64,000 nt of DNA from an uncultured Aquimarina sp. (GTDB taxonomy: Bacteria > Bacteroidota > Bacteroidia > Flavobacteriales > Flavobacteriaceae): the NCBI GenBank assembly GCA_947493495.1, contig CANLRN010000010.1:1-64000 (forward strand), given 5' to 3'. Shown here piece after piece: positions 1-10,310 of the stretch; within the stretch, counting starts at the first letter, position 1, and each line of letters opens with the position of its first letter. Under the pieces are notes generated by a model that worked only from the letters and a program-made list of their open reading frames with translations, was not told the DNA's origin and did not search any database. The position numbers and the translations under genes are program-made.

Positions 1-74
1 AAAAAACGCAGTGCAGCGTTAGTATTTGCGGTAGCTACAAGATGTAATAAATTTTCTATTGCATAAAGCGGGTT
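1..74. repeat. Family A palindromic repeat, right half (cut by window edge)
   Basis: These bases are identical to 12074-12147, the right arm of the complete family A element at 11978-12147, and end in the same terminal inverted repeat (CTATTGCATAAAGCGGGTT). The left arm lies outside the window. Confidence 0.9.
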
Positions 75-164
75 AAAACACAGTTCTCGACATTAAAATC
101 ACACATCCAACTACTCACATCTAAAAATTCTAAAAAAAAATCACTTTTTAGGGTAACATATACC

Positions 165-275
165 ATGTATATGATATTAATAGGTATAGCACTCCATATA
201 GTGGTGCTAAAAATAAGGAAATGGAGAAGTAATATTAGAAAGAGAAAAAAGGTAAAAGATGTTAGTGATATTTAG
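165..275 (+). CDS. Possible 36-residue small membrane peptide
   Basis: A short open frame starts with ATG at 165 and ends with TAG at 273. The predicted peptide has a hydrophobic stretch at about residues 3-15 followed by a strongly basic tail (about a dozen Lys/Arg in residues 16-31). That architecture resembles single-pass small membrane proteins or type I toxin peptides, but I recognise no family. A short hairpin (arms TAGCAC and GTGCTA, 187-209) lies inside the frame. Codon evidence is too thin to prove it is a gene, and it could be chance in AT-rich DNA. The rest of 75-424 shows nothing else coding. Confidence 0.25.
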   Translation: MYMILIGIALHIVVLKIRKWRSNIRKRKKVKDVSDI

Positions 276-424
276 TTTTTATTAGCTAATATTAAGAGAT
301 TGTTAACAAATAAAAATTCCCTGTGGTTAAACCATATTTTTTTTATATTCGCGCCTTCTTCTTTTCGCCCCGAAATAGAAGAGTATCATGGTATTTATTT
401 TAATCAATTATAATTTTTTAAGTT

Positions 425-1579
425 ATGAAGAAATTAGCCTTTCTATCTGTTTTTTTACTCACTGTATGTATTGTAAGTGCCCAACAAACTCAATATAATG
501 TAACTTCTGGAAATGGGAACGGCTTACGCTTTTGGAATAGTGATAGCTACAAAATACATATGGGTAATAGTTCAGAATATAAGTTTGGACCAGTATCAGA
601 TTATAGTATCAAGATGAATATGAGTAACACTCCTGGTAGAGGATGGACATGGGGAGTAGTAGGAAAAACCCCTATAGCAGCTCTAAACACCTTAGGAGAT
701 TTTAAAATCGCAGGTACCATTAGTGGTAATGCAGCGGGAGGAGCTCTAAGAGTTAAAAGTTCTTATGGATACATCGATGTTGGAGCTCAAAACGGTGGTT
801 GGGCACATATATATACAGATCGATCAAAATTCATTTTCAACAAAGATATTTATACTATAACAAATGCATTTTCCTCCTATAATAACGATCTAATTTTTAA
901 AACCAAAGGAACTGAAAGGTTGAGAATAGATGATGTAAATGGTAATGTAGGAATAGGAATTAAAAATCCAGATGCTAGATTAACGGTAAATGGAGATATT
1001 AAGTTTACTTCAAAATATCATCAATTATCGTGGCCTTTTGGATCGGGTGGGAACAGGGGAGGGATCACTGGAAATGATGGGGATTTTAACAGATTAACCT
1101 TGTATCATGGGCAAAGTATTGATTTTCAGACCGGTAGCAATACTGTAAATCAAAAACTGTCAAGATTACATATCAATTATACTGGTAATGTAGGTATCGG
1201 TACTACAACTCCAGATGCTAGACTAGCAGTAAATGGTAATATCCATACCAAAGAAGTGAAAGTCGACTTAATCGGTTGGGCAGATTATGTTTTTAAAAAG
1301 GATTACATTCTCCCTACCTTACAACAAGTAGAAAATCATATCGCAGAGAAAGGACACCTAATCAATATCCCATCTGCTGCAGAGGTAGTAGAAAATGGTA
1401 TCCACCTAGGAGAGATGAATGCCAAACTCCTCGAAAAAATCGAAGAATTAACCTTATATACCATTGCACAAGAGAAACAATTAGAAGAACAAAAAACCAT
1501 AAACTATCAACTTATAACTAATAATCAAAACCTTGAAGCTAGATTGGCTAGAATTGAAGGGTTGTTAGGTGAAGAATAA
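425..1579 (+). CDS. Secreted tail-fibre-like protein with GNVGIG repeats and C-terminal coiled coil
   Basis: The 384-residue product starts with a Sec signal peptide (about residues 1-19, ending VSAQ). Two copies of a GNVGIG-x4-PDARL-x-VNG motif sit near residues 173 and 254; this motif is typical of Bacteroidota phage-tail-fibre-like surface proteins and often precedes a trimeric stalk. The last 90 residues (a KEVKVDL segment, then a helix rich in Glu, Leu, Lys and Gln up to the end) look like a coiled coil, possibly for trimerisation. No enzymatic motif is visible. It sits 194 bp upstream of the RHS gene on the same strand, so it may be part of the same surface locus. The exact function is unknown. 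Confidence 0.75.
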   Translation: MKKLAFLSVFLLTVCIVSAQQTQYNVTSGNGNGLRFWNSDSYKIHMGNSSEYKFGPVSDYSIKMNMSNTPGRGWTWGVVGKTPIAALNTLGDFKIAGTISGNAAGGALRVKSSYGYIDVGAQNGGWAHIYTDRSKFIFNKDIYTITNAFSSYNNDLIFKTKGTERLRIDDVNGNVGIGIKNPDARLTVNGDIKFTSKYHQLSWPFGSGGNRGGITGNDGDFNRLTLYHGQSIDFQTGSNTVNQKLSRLHINYTGNVGIGTTTPDARLAVNGNIHTKEVKVDLIGWADYVFKKDYILPTLQQVENHIAEKGHLINIPSAAEVVENGIHLGEMNAKLLEKIEELTLYTIAQEKQLEEQKTINYQLITNNQNLEARLARIEGLLGEE

Positions 1580-1773
1580 ATACAAATCTATTTATGAAAA
1601 GTATATATTATTAGCATACATGGATGTAACATAAATACTCAGTTATTATATCAAAATTTTCGATGTCTTGTTATTACTTAAAAGCAGAAAAAAAGGAATT
1701 AATGTAGTTAATAAAACGCTGAGAGTCAAACTTAATTTTTAATAGTAATTCATATCTAAAAAATAATTATTTT

Positions 1774-4700
1774 ATGAAGAAATGGTTTTTAATAGGAATA
1801 GGAGCATTTACAATTCAGGTTAGTGCGCAAACATTAGAGAAAAATTTTTCGGCTTCAATTGTCCCAAAAGAAGAAATGACAACGGATGAATTAGATATAA
1901 TTATTGGGAACACTGTTCCTATTTCAAATATAACTATCAATACACCTAAAAGCAATGAAGATTTTGTAGCTAGTGGATCAATTACGCTACAGCCTGGCGC
2001 ACATATCCAAGGAAATAGTAATCTAAGAATAGAAAAAATAACATTAAAAGATAATTCCTTTCTGAGCAGTATAACCTATTTTGATGGTTTAGGACGACCA
2101 GAACAAGAAATAGCAATTGCTCAAAGTGCAGAAGGAAAAGATTTCATAAGACATTTTGATTATGACCAATTTGGTAGATCAGAAAAAACATACTTACCTC
2201 TACCATCCAGTCAGAATGCAGGTGATTTTTTACAAAATCCTATATCACATATTAATAAATATTATTTGGATCAATATGGAGATACTAATCCTTATACGCA
2301 ACATAGGTTTGATAATACACCATTAAATAGAGTTTTAGAATCATCAGCACCAGGTAACGATTGGAAACTGATATCAAACAGTGATACCGATCATACCGTT
2401 AAAAATGAATATACTACTAATGGATTAGATGAAATATATCTTTTTGAGATTAATTATTTTGCAGATAATGTTTCAGTTTCATACTACGAACCGAATGAGC
2501 TTTTTAAAAATATTACTAAAAGCGAAAATTGGCAACCTGGAGATGGACAGCTAAACACTAGAGAAACTTTTCTAGATAAGGATGGAAAAGTAGTAGCAGA
2601 AAAAACGTTCAGATTAGAAAATGGATTAGTTAAAGAATTAACTTCATATAATATATACGATCATAATGATAGATTACGTTATTCTTTATCTCCTAAATTT
2701 TCTCTTGAGGATTTAATTGTTTCTTCTTCTGGAAATGTAACAATTACCGATTATAACACATTTTCTAAAAAACTGAATAATTTGGCTTCTCAATATCAAT
2801 ATGATGTGCATAATCGTTTGATTGCAAAAAAAGTTCCTGGTGCTGATTGGGAATATGTTGTATACGATCAGCTAGATCGTCCTATTTTTGTGCAAGATGC
2901 CAACTTAAAAGAGAGAGATGCTTGGCTATTTACTAAGTTTGATCAATTTGGAAGGTCTATATACTCAGGTATTTATAACAGTGCCAAATTAAGGGAAGAA
3001 TTACAAACAGAAGTAGACAATTTTATCAATGCATCGTCAAATAAAGCCAATTATGAAAAGCGTACCAGTAATTTAAATACCATAGCTGGGTCTTCTATTA
3101 ATTATTCTAACAACGCTTTTCCAATAAGCGGAATAGGTGAGATTTTTATGATCAACTACTTTGATGATTACAATTTTATAGATCCTGATAAACCAACTAC
3201 ACCCTCTCTGGTAATGGGGCAAGAAGTAACTTCTAAAGTTAAAAATTTTCCAACAGCTAATTGGACAAAAACTTTAGGAGGTAATACCTGGTCGAAATCG
3301 TATAATTTTTATGATGAAAGAGGAAGAAGCATTAAAACCTATGAAAAAAATTATTTAGGAGGATATACTTGGATAGAGAGTCTATTGGATTTTAGAGGAA
3401 AAGTTCAAGAATCAATAACAGAACATAAACGAATTAATAATTCTCCAAAGATTACAATCAAAGATCGATTCGAATATGATCATACAGAACGACTTGTTTC
3501 ACAATATCAAAAAATTAATAATCAACCCGAAGAACATCTCGTGTCAAACAACTATAATGAGCTAGGTTTTGTTGTCAATAAACAAAATGGTGGAAGTTCT
3601 GCTTCTCAAACTTTGCAAAGCACGAATTATACCTATAATATTAGAGGTTGGATGACTGAAATAAATAATATAGATAATTTGCAAAATAACCTTTTTGCGT
3701 ATAAAATTAATTATAATGAACCAGCTGAAGGACAAGTTGCCACTGATCAATTATACGATGGGAGTATTACACAGACGATATGGAAATCCAATTTTGATAA
3801 TGAGAAGAAATCATATATATATAAATATGATAAACTTAATCAATTAACTGATGGTTATTATCGTTTTAATGACAATCTTACGGGTCAGGCTTCTGGTAGG
3901 TTTGAATTACATAATGTGAAATACGATAAAAATGGTAATATTACTTCTTTGCAACGCAACGGAGATAAAGGTCTTATGGATAATTTAGTGTATAATTATG
4001 GAACTGAATCAGGGAACCATTTGTTAAGTGTAACTGATGCTGCAGATAAAGGAAAAGGTTTTTTTGATGGTAATATAGTAGGAGATGATTATGATTATGA
4101 CCTTAATGGTAATCTCACCAAAGATCTTAATAAAGGAATTAACTTAATTACATATAATCATTTAAATTTAGTAGAAAAAGTTACTTTTTCTAACGGTAAA
4201 AAGATAGAATTTCAATATGACGCTTCTGGTAGAAAATTAAAAAAGACGTTTATTAATGGAACAAATCGTACAGATGTAGAATATCTTGGAGGCTTTCAAT
4301 ATCAGCAAGAAAGCCTACAGTTTATTCCTATACTTGGGGGGTATGTGTATTTTGATGGCACTTCTAATACGTATAAATATGTGTACGTAATTAGTGATCA
4401 TTTGGGTAATAATCGAGTAAGTTATAGCGATACTAATAATGATGGTATGATTAATGACACTGAATTATTGTCTAATAGTGATTACTATCCTATGGGTTTA
4501 TTGCATCAGGGAGATTATAGTAGTGGTATTGCCTCTTCATATAACTATAAATTTCAGGGAAAAGAGTTACAACTAGAGAATGGTATTAATTTATATGATT
4601 TTGGTTCTAGATTGTATGACCCCGCTGTAGGTAGATGGTTTAGTGTGGATCCTCAGAATCAGTTTCATAGCCCATATTTGGCTATGGGTAATAATGGAGT

Positions 4701-5889
4701 TAGTCTTGTGGATCCAGATGGAGAATACGCTCTGTCAGCAGCAGCTATCGGTATTATTGCAGCAACAATTGTAGGAGGAGGAGTTGCTGCTATTAAAACG
4801 GCTAGTAATGGAGGTGATTTAGGACAATCTATTGGAGCATTTATTAAGGGAGCTACTATTTCAGGGGTTTCTGCAACTGTGACCTCAGGAATAGGTTCCT
4901 TAGTGTCGCCTGCTACAAGCGTAGCAGCTAGTTCTGCCGGTGCTGGAGCAAGTAATGTTCCTGCAATTACGGCAGCAGCTGATATACCTGCAAGTTTTGG
5001 AACTGGAGCAGCTTCTGCTGGGGCTGGTAAATTATTAGGAGCAATTGCAGGACAGGCTGCTTCTCAACTATTACCCAGTTATGATGTAAATATTGGAGAT
5101 TTTAATTTTAGTATTTCTCCTGCAATTTTGTTGGGTAACAGTACAGGGGTAGGAGCTAATTTAGGGGTAGGATATTCTGATGGTAATTTTAGCATTTCTA
5201 GTGGACTTGGTCTTACTGCGTATTCTAATTATAATGGTCAAGGTAGTGGTATAGAAACTAGGATATCTGGATTAGTATCTTATGATGATGGTCAGACTGG
5301 ATTTTCATTAGGAACCAACTTTTTTGGAGGTGATTTATCGGGTAATAAGGGAGTGGAAGATTTTTTTAAGCAAAGAACAGGTTCATTGGGTGTAAGGATT
5401 GGAGATCTTACTATTAGATATGAGAATGATGGTTCTCCATTCGGTATTTTTGGCCCTCTGCTGGTAGGTAAAGATAGTGATACGTATAGAACTGCAGCTT
5501 TTTCTGTGGGATATAAAGATTATTCTATAGGAATCAATCTCTTTACAGGAGATTTCGATAAAGACAGAAAAGATAGAGGTATTAAGCCCTTAGAAGGACA
5601 TCCTGATTATAAGTATAGAAGAAAATATATATTGTTTGGAAAAAAGAGACGCATTGAAGATGAAGGAGGGCAATATGCAGGACCCAATGCGAGTAATTAT
5701 AGGTTAGGCGCCTTATATTTTAATTATAAAGGATTTAGAGTAGGTACGAACACAGAAGCTACGCGCCATGTATTTCAAAATATAGTTGCCCATACCTGGA
5801 TTTCGTATCAACCGCACTTTAAGGTATTACCGATACCTCCACAAGGATATTTTCAGTTTCAACCAGATAACCCATTTACATTATGGTAA
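1774..5889 (+). CDS. Secreted RHS-repeat protein with C-terminal polymorphic toxin (type 23-like)
   Basis: The 1371-residue product begins with a signal peptide (1-18, ending VSAQ). Residues about 92-145 match the DUF6443 region seen at the start of Bacteroidota RHS proteins (SSITYFDGLGRPEQE). Many YD-type repeats follow. The RHS core lies at about residues 855-985 and includes YDFGSRLYDPAVGRWFSVDP and a closing DPDGEYA. After the core comes an Ala/Gly-rich, membrane-like linker (about 988-1095) and then a Gly- and beta-rich C-terminal domain (about 1100-1371) ending NPFTLW. This ending resembles the family called polymorphic toxin type 23; the assignment is from memory and the activity of that family is not established here. 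RHS shells usually enclose and deliver the C-terminal toxin. The Sec signal argues against T6SS loading. The next gene overlaps the stop codon. Confidence 0.88.
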   Translation: MKKWFLIGIGAFTIQVSAQTLEKNFSASIVPKEEMTTDELDIIIGNTVPISNITINTPKSNEDFVASGSITLQPGAHIQGNSNLRIEKITLKDNSFLSSITYFDGLGRPEQEIAIAQSAEGKDFIRHFDYDQFGRSEKTYLPLPSSQNAGDFLQNPISHINKYYLDQYGDTNPYTQHRFDNTPLNRVLESSAPGNDWKLISNSDTDHTVKNEYTTNGLDEIYLFEINYFADNVSVSYYEPNELFKNITKSENWQPGDGQLNTRETFLDKDGKVVAEKTFRLENGLVKELTSYNIYDHNDRLRYSLSPKFSLEDLIVSSSGNVTITDYNTFSKKLNNLASQYQYDVHNRLIAKKVPGADWEYVVYDQLDRPIFVQDANLKERDAWLFTKFDQFGRSIYSGIYNSAKLREELQTEVDNFINASSNKANYEKRTSNLNTIAGSSINYSNNAFPISGIGEIFMINYFDDYNFIDPDKPTTPSLVMGQEVTSKVKNFPTANWTKTLGGNTWSKSYNFYDERGRSIKTYEKNYLGGYTWIESLLDFRGKVQESITEHKRINNSPKITIKDRFEYDHTERLVSQYQKINNQPEEHLVSNNYNELGFVVNKQNGGSSASQTLQSTNYTYNIRGWMTEINNIDNLQNNLFAYKINYNEPAEGQVATDQLYDGSITQTIWKSNFDNEKKSYIYKYDKLNQLTDGYYRFNDNLTGQASGRFELHNVKYDKNGNITSLQRNGDKGLMDNLVYNYGTESGNHLLSVTDAADKGKGFFDGNIVGDDYDYDLNGNLTKDLNKGINLITYNHLNLVEKVTFSNGKKIEFQYDASGRKLKKTFINGTNRTDVEYLGGFQYQQESLQFIPILGGYVYFDGTSNTYKYVYVISDHLGNNRVSYSDTNNDGMINDTELLSNSDYYPMGLLHQGDYSSGIASSYNYKFQGKELQLENGINLYDFGSRLYDPAVGRWFSVDPQNQFHSPYLAMGNNGVSLVDPDGEYALSAAAIGIIAATIVGGGVAAIKTASNGGDLGQSIGAFIKGATISGVSATVTSGIGSLVSPATSVAASSAGAGASNVPAITAAADIPASFGTGAASAGAGKLLGAIAGQAASQLLPSYDVNIGDFNFSISPAILLGNSTGVGANLGVGYSDGNFSISSGLGLTAYSNYNGQGSGIETRISGLVSYDDGQTGFSLGTNFFGGDLSGNKGVEDFFKQRTGSLGVRIGDLTIRYENDGSPFGIFGPLLVGKDSDTYRTAAFSVGYKDYSIGINLFTGDFDKDRKDRGIKPLEGHPDYKYRRKYILFGKKRRIEDEGGQYAGPNASNYRLGALYFNYKGFRVGTNTEATRHVFQNIVAHTWISYQPHFKVLPIPPQGYFQFQPDNPFTLW

Positions 5890-6413
5890 AAAGAGTAGTA
5901 GTTTTATTAGTTGTTATTGTATCCTTTACTTCTTGTTGTGATATTTATTATACGTCTATGAGAGGACGTAGGAGCAAAAGAAAATATAAGCCATATATAA
6001 AACATAGAATTGATCCAAATATTATAGGAATTTCTACAAATGTTATATATGAGGAGATAAATTTTGCGAAAGAAGAAGGAGATGGTCATGTGAGGCCTAT
6101 TTTGGATCCTGTACTTTTAACAAACACTACTTTTTTTCTATTTCTTAAAGATGGTAACTGTTATTCTTTTACAGAAGATACTATGAAAGAACCCAAACAA
6201 GAAAATAGATTTAATGTTCTAAGAGGTGATTTAAATTATATAGTAAATAAAAGAGATAAATATTTTTTTATGGACTATAATATAGTAAACTGTGGAGTAT
6301 TTAGTAAAAGGGATTTCGAGGTTAAAGGGGATACTTTAGGTATTGCATATGGTAGGTATAAAGGAAGTCGAATCTGGTATTACTATGTAAAAACGAATAT
6401 TACAGTAGATTAA
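5883..6413 (+). CDS. Small lipoprotein, candidate immunity protein for the RHS toxin
   Basis: The 176-residue product starts at an ATG lying inside the last codons of the RHS gene (7-bp overlap), so translation is probably coupled. It has a lipoprotein signal with the lipidated Cys at residue 18 (SFTSC), followed by a basic segment and a beta-rich, Tyr-rich globular part. I recognise no family. The gene's position directly after a polymorphic toxin tip is the usual place for an immunity gene. A lipoprotein immunity protein would act in the periplasm or on the envelope, which would fit an exported toxin. The function is inferred from context only. Confidence 0.6.
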   Translation: MVKRVVVLLVVIVSFTSCCDIYYTSMRGRRSKRKYKPYIKHRIDPNIIGISTNVIYEEINFAKEEGDGHVRPILDPVLLTNTTFFLFLKDGNCYSFTEDTMKEPKQENRFNVLRGDLNYIVNKRDKYFFMDYNIVNCGVFSKRDFEVKGDTLGIAYGRYKGSRIWYYYVKTNITVD

Positions 6414-6533
6414 ATAAGAAGTATTAAAACCAACAAGATACAAGAAAATAAGCCATGCTCATTAGGGTGATATCAGCATAGCTGATTATTGGCGATACTA
6501 TCTGACAATTTGAAAAACAATAAAAATAAACAG

Positions 6534-9500
6534 ATGAAAAAGATATTTATATTATTTTTAATCATATACCCAATTCATATATTTTCACAAGAGGTAGATA
6601 TTGTGACTCCTCAGCAAAATGTATTTAATTCTGGACAAAATATTGGGGGCTTTGTGCAAGGTTCTGTAAATGAGCCTACCGGGAAAGTTAATTTTTCTAT
6701 CCCTATATCACAATTATCGGCAAGAGATGTTTCATATCCATTAGTTTTGGGATACAATGGAGATCTTGCTTTTGAGGCAGGAAGCAAGACAAATAGATAT
6801 GTACCTACAAGTGTTGCAGGGGTAGGATTTGGTTTATTCATACCCAAAATTGTTGTCGATAATAAGAGTACAGCCACACTAGAAGATGATACTTTTTTTT
6901 TGCAAGATGGAGCAACGAATACAGAACTTATTTTTAGCGAGAGAATAGAAGCAGGTTTTTTGGGGACGAATAAAATAATATTTACTGCTAAGGATTATGT
7001 TCCTTGGAAAATAGAATATTTCGAGAGCGAACTAAATATAATCACAGGTTCAATACAAGAGAGACCTTTAAATTATTGGAAAGTAACTAATGAACAAGGA
7101 GTAGAGTATTTTTATGGCCAAACCCAAAACTCTAGAGAAAGTGTGGTTGCTTGGGGTAATTGGATGGGTAGTTCTAGCCTAAGTTCTGGAGGTAATAGTA
7201 ATACTATTGTTTGGAATTTGTCTACTATTCGAGATCAATGGTTTAATAGTATAAGGTTTGAATATGATCATCAACAAGTGATTATGGGAGGAGCTATCCA
7301 GACGGAAGCTACTTATTTATCCAAAATAATCTCTTCTACAGGAGAAAGTATTAAGCTATTTTATGCGGATAAAAATAGTAATGAAATCTATGAACCCAAT
7401 CGAGAATATCCAGAGCCAGATGCATATCAAGAACGATATGAAAAACGTTACTTAGATTATATTACTACACATAATAGTGATAATGAATTAGTATATAGTT
7501 ATGATCTTACTTATATCTTAGTTAATAATAGCTCATCCACTGATAAAAAAAGATATTTATCAAATATTACACAAGAAAATGCCTTAGGAGAAATAAAACC
7601 CGCACAACAATTTGAGTACCATACTACAGGTGCTTTTAAAGGAGGAATTAAAAAAATTATATATCCCACAGGTAGCTCAGTTACCTATTCTTACGAAAGA
7701 AAATTTCTTTTCCGTAATTCTACAAATAAATATGTAGATACTGCTCCGAATACTTCAGGTTATGAGTTTTATGCATCGGTTTCAAAAGATAACTATTCCT
7801 TAATGCTTTTAAAATCTCAATCGCCTTATAGTGGAAGTTTACATGATTTTATGGTGGTTAGAAATTGGTGGAATGGTAATGGTTGGGAAAGATCTTCATT
7901 CAATTTTCCCTACAGAATAAATGATGATGGTAATAGAGTTCGATTAGAAAATTTTCAAACTATCTTTGGAAATGACTTTTATGGTTTTTTACACCAAGAA
8001 GGAAGCGTGGGAAGACTTGATTTGTTTCATCTAAAAGATGATGGACATACATGGAGTCATCGTGTTATCAGAAATATTGATGTAGGAGACGGAAAAGCTC
8101 GTTTACTATCAGGCACTAATTTTGTTGCTGTTGGATCTCATCGTAACGGAAAGTTATATACATATAGATGGCATGATAGTACTTGGCATATTAGAACTAT
8201 CAATCAAGGAGGAGGACAATATTATTATGGAGCAAATAATAATTTTATTTTATCTCTTGATGAAGACGGAGGAAGTGATATGGTGACTGGAGTAAATCAT
8301 GAGGATAATTACTATTTTCATTATTTAGGTATAGAAAATGATTGGAAAACAAAATCATGGTCTCAAGCTGTAGATCCTTTCTTGGCGGGTATAGAAAAAC
8401 CGAGTTCATTTTACCCAGAAAATGCGATGGCGGGTTTTGTAGCTGATGATAATCCAGAAGTATTTTTACGTTGGGATAGCAACTATGATTTAATTACTGT
8501 GGATACTGATGTTTTTGGCAGTTCTGATGATAGAAATCCAATGATATCTACCTATGCTGGGATGTTTACCTTACAGAATTTCTTTTTTCAATATCCTATC
8601 CGATCTGCAAGATTTAATGGTCAATCTTGGATTACAGATAGAATGCCAAGCTTTGGTTCTAATTATGCAAAACCTGCTTATGGAGAAGATGTTATGCTTT
8701 TTCAAAATTTTCAAAGAAGTGCTTCTGTGGGGTATTTGCTATATGAGCCTAATGGTGAAGCCTGGAATTATTCTTCATATTTAAATCCATATTCTTCTAC
8801 ACAAAATAGTACGCAGAAACTTACTGGTGTGACAAGAGATTTTGTTGTAGGAGGAAACAAGATTTATATGCGATCTAATACATCTCGCTTTTCTCAATCA
8901 TATGATATTACAGGAGCGGATAACGTGTTTACTCATACCGACGGATTGGATCATGCCTTTGTCGAAACAAGATCTACTGCGAATCAGGCTAGATCAGGAA
9001 GGTTTTATGGTGTAGATAAAGCAACAAATCAAATCAATTATACAAACTTGGGGAATGTATTTAATTTAAGTGGATATACTTCTTTTGGAGGAAGAACTCC
9101 TTTTATCAGCCCTAAAACTGTCTGGCTACGTGGAGAAACAGGTACAAATGCTACGTTTAACACATTTCTTTATCGGGTTATTGATGATAAAGTAAATAAT
9201 ACTATTTATGATGAAGTAGTAAGTAAAATAAAAGTTGATAATGGAGAAGGAGAACTAAGAGAAACAGTGTATAGTTATAATAACCCTAATATGGTTTCTA
9301 CTAGTGAGTCTATTTTTTATTCTAATGTAATTATTGAGAATAAAGGATATGGAAATGCCTCTATAGGAACTGTAGAAAAAATTTATAATAATGGAAGAGA
9401 AGATGCTAGAATGATTGGACTTCCTTTAGAAGAGTTTACGAAAAGTTCTACAGGAGATGTTGTAGAACATACAAAATATGGTTGGGAAGTCTTGGATTTT

Positions 9501-10256
9501 TTATCTAATATAGATGGATATACGATTAAGCAAACGTCTCAAGAAAATGTAGAATATAGAAATGGAAAACCTTTAAAAGTAGTAACAAACACAAGGTATT
9601 CATCATATTATTTACCAGATCTAGTAACAACCACTAATAGTAAAGGACAGACAGAAACTCTTAGGACTATCTATGCTTTTTCCGAAATGCCAGAATTAGA
9701 GAGTAAAAATTTTCTTTCATTGCCTTACCAAGTTACTAAAAGAGTCGATAATAGAATAGTTTCTATCTCTGAAACAAAATGGGTTATTGATGATAACAGG
9801 AAAGTTTATGCTTCAGAGAATTGGAGTGGGAACTCTGCAAATACTATGAGATTAACTAATCAAGTAACAAAGATTAGTAGGTACGGACAAGTTTTGGAAT
9901 TTAATAATGGGAAAGGGCAATATACCAGTACTTTATATGGGTATAATGATAGATATATGATAGGTTCCTTTTCAAATACTCGATATGATAATGTCCTTAA
10001 TAATTTAAATGTTAATTATAGGACTTTACAAAATCTTGATAATTCAAATTTAAAAACAGAGCTTTCTAAGTTATATACTAGATTACCAGAAGCTATGATC
10101 CATTTAAATTTTTATGATAATAATGGAAACAGAGTTCTAGAAATGGATGAAAGAGAATATGAAATCAATTTTGGATATGATGGTTTTCATAGACTGGATT
10201 ATATTTCCAATCATAATAATAAGGTTTTAAGAAAAAACATTTATAATAGTAAATAA
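6534..10256 (+). CDS. Giant secreted YD-repeat / SpvB-TcB-like protein
   Basis: The start is taken at ATG 6534, which gives a clean signal peptide (MKKIFILF..., cleavage after FSQ); an upstream TTG at 6489 would add 15 polar residues and spoil it. The product is about 1240 residues. Its N-terminus (a segment with GKVNFSIPISQL and SYPLVLGYNG) resembles the SpvB/TcB start of insecticidal-toxin-like and RHS-related shells. The middle region is rich in Trp, Asn and Gly and may form a propeller. The C-terminal 350 residues carry degenerate YD-type repeats and end with FGYDGFHRLDYIS, with no RHS core signature and no toxin tip. It may therefore be a shell or surface protein without cargo. A terminator follows at 10311. 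Confidence 0.75.
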   Translation: MKKIFILFLIIYPIHIFSQEVDIVTPQQNVFNSGQNIGGFVQGSVNEPTGKVNFSIPISQLSARDVSYPLVLGYNGDLAFEAGSKTNRYVPTSVAGVGFGLFIPKIVVDNKSTATLEDDTFFLQDGATNTELIFSERIEAGFLGTNKIIFTAKDYVPWKIEYFESELNIITGSIQERPLNYWKVTNEQGVEYFYGQTQNSRESVVAWGNWMGSSSLSSGGNSNTIVWNLSTIRDQWFNSIRFEYDHQQVIMGGAIQTEATYLSKIISSTGESIKLFYADKNSNEIYEPNREYPEPDAYQERYEKRYLDYITTHNSDNELVYSYDLTYILVNNSSSTDKKRYLSNITQENALGEIKPAQQFEYHTTGAFKGGIKKIIYPTGSSVTYSYERKFLFRNSTNKYVDTAPNTSGYEFYASVSKDNYSLMLLKSQSPYSGSLHDFMVVRNWWNGNGWERSSFNFPYRINDDGNRVRLENFQTIFGNDFYGFLHQEGSVGRLDLFHLKDDGHTWSHRVIRNIDVGDGKARLLSGTNFVAVGSHRNGKLYTYRWHDSTWHIRTINQGGGQYYYGANNNFILSLDEDGGSDMVTGVNHEDNYYFHYLGIENDWKTKSWSQAVDPFLAGIEKPSSFYPENAMAGFVADDNPEVFLRWDSNYDLITVDTDVFGSSDDRNPMISTYAGMFTLQNFFFQYPIRSARFNGQSWITDRMPSFGSNYAKPAYGEDVMLFQNFQRSASVGYLLYEPNGEAWNYSSYLNPYSSTQNSTQKLTGVTRDFVVGGNKIYMRSNTSRFSQSYDITGADNVFTHTDGLDHAFVETRSTANQARSGRFYGVDKATNQINYTNLGNVFNLSGYTSFGGRTPFISPKTVWLRGETGTNATFNTFLYRVIDDKVNNTIYDEVVSKIKVDNGEGELRETVYSYNNPNMVSTSESIFYSNVIIENKGYGNASIGTVEKIYNNGREDARMIGLPLEEFTKSSTGDVVEHTKYGWEVLDFLSNIDGYTIKQTSQENVEYRNGKPLKVVTNTRYSSYYLPDLVTTTNSKGQTETLRTIYAFSEMPELESKNFLSLPYQVTKRVDNRIVSISETKWVIDDNRKVYASENWSGNSANTMRLTNQVTKISRYGQVLEFNNGKGQYTSTLYGYNDRYMIGSFSNTRYDNVLNNLNVNYRTLQNLDNSNLKTELSKLYTRLPEAMIHLNFYDNNGNRVLEMDEREYEINFGYDGFHRLDYISNHNNKVLRKNIYNSK

Positions 10257-10310
10257 GCTTTACATCCCACGATTTCCATGGTAAAACCAAGAGGTAAATG
10301 TTAAAATATC

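Noticed and set aside
3562..3750. Reverse frame inside the RHS gene
   Set aside because: It is the complement of a well-supported repeat protein and has no features of its own.
6489..6533. Upstream TTG start for the giant YD-repeat gene
   Set aside because: The extra 15 residues are polar and precede an obvious signal peptide at ATG 6534.
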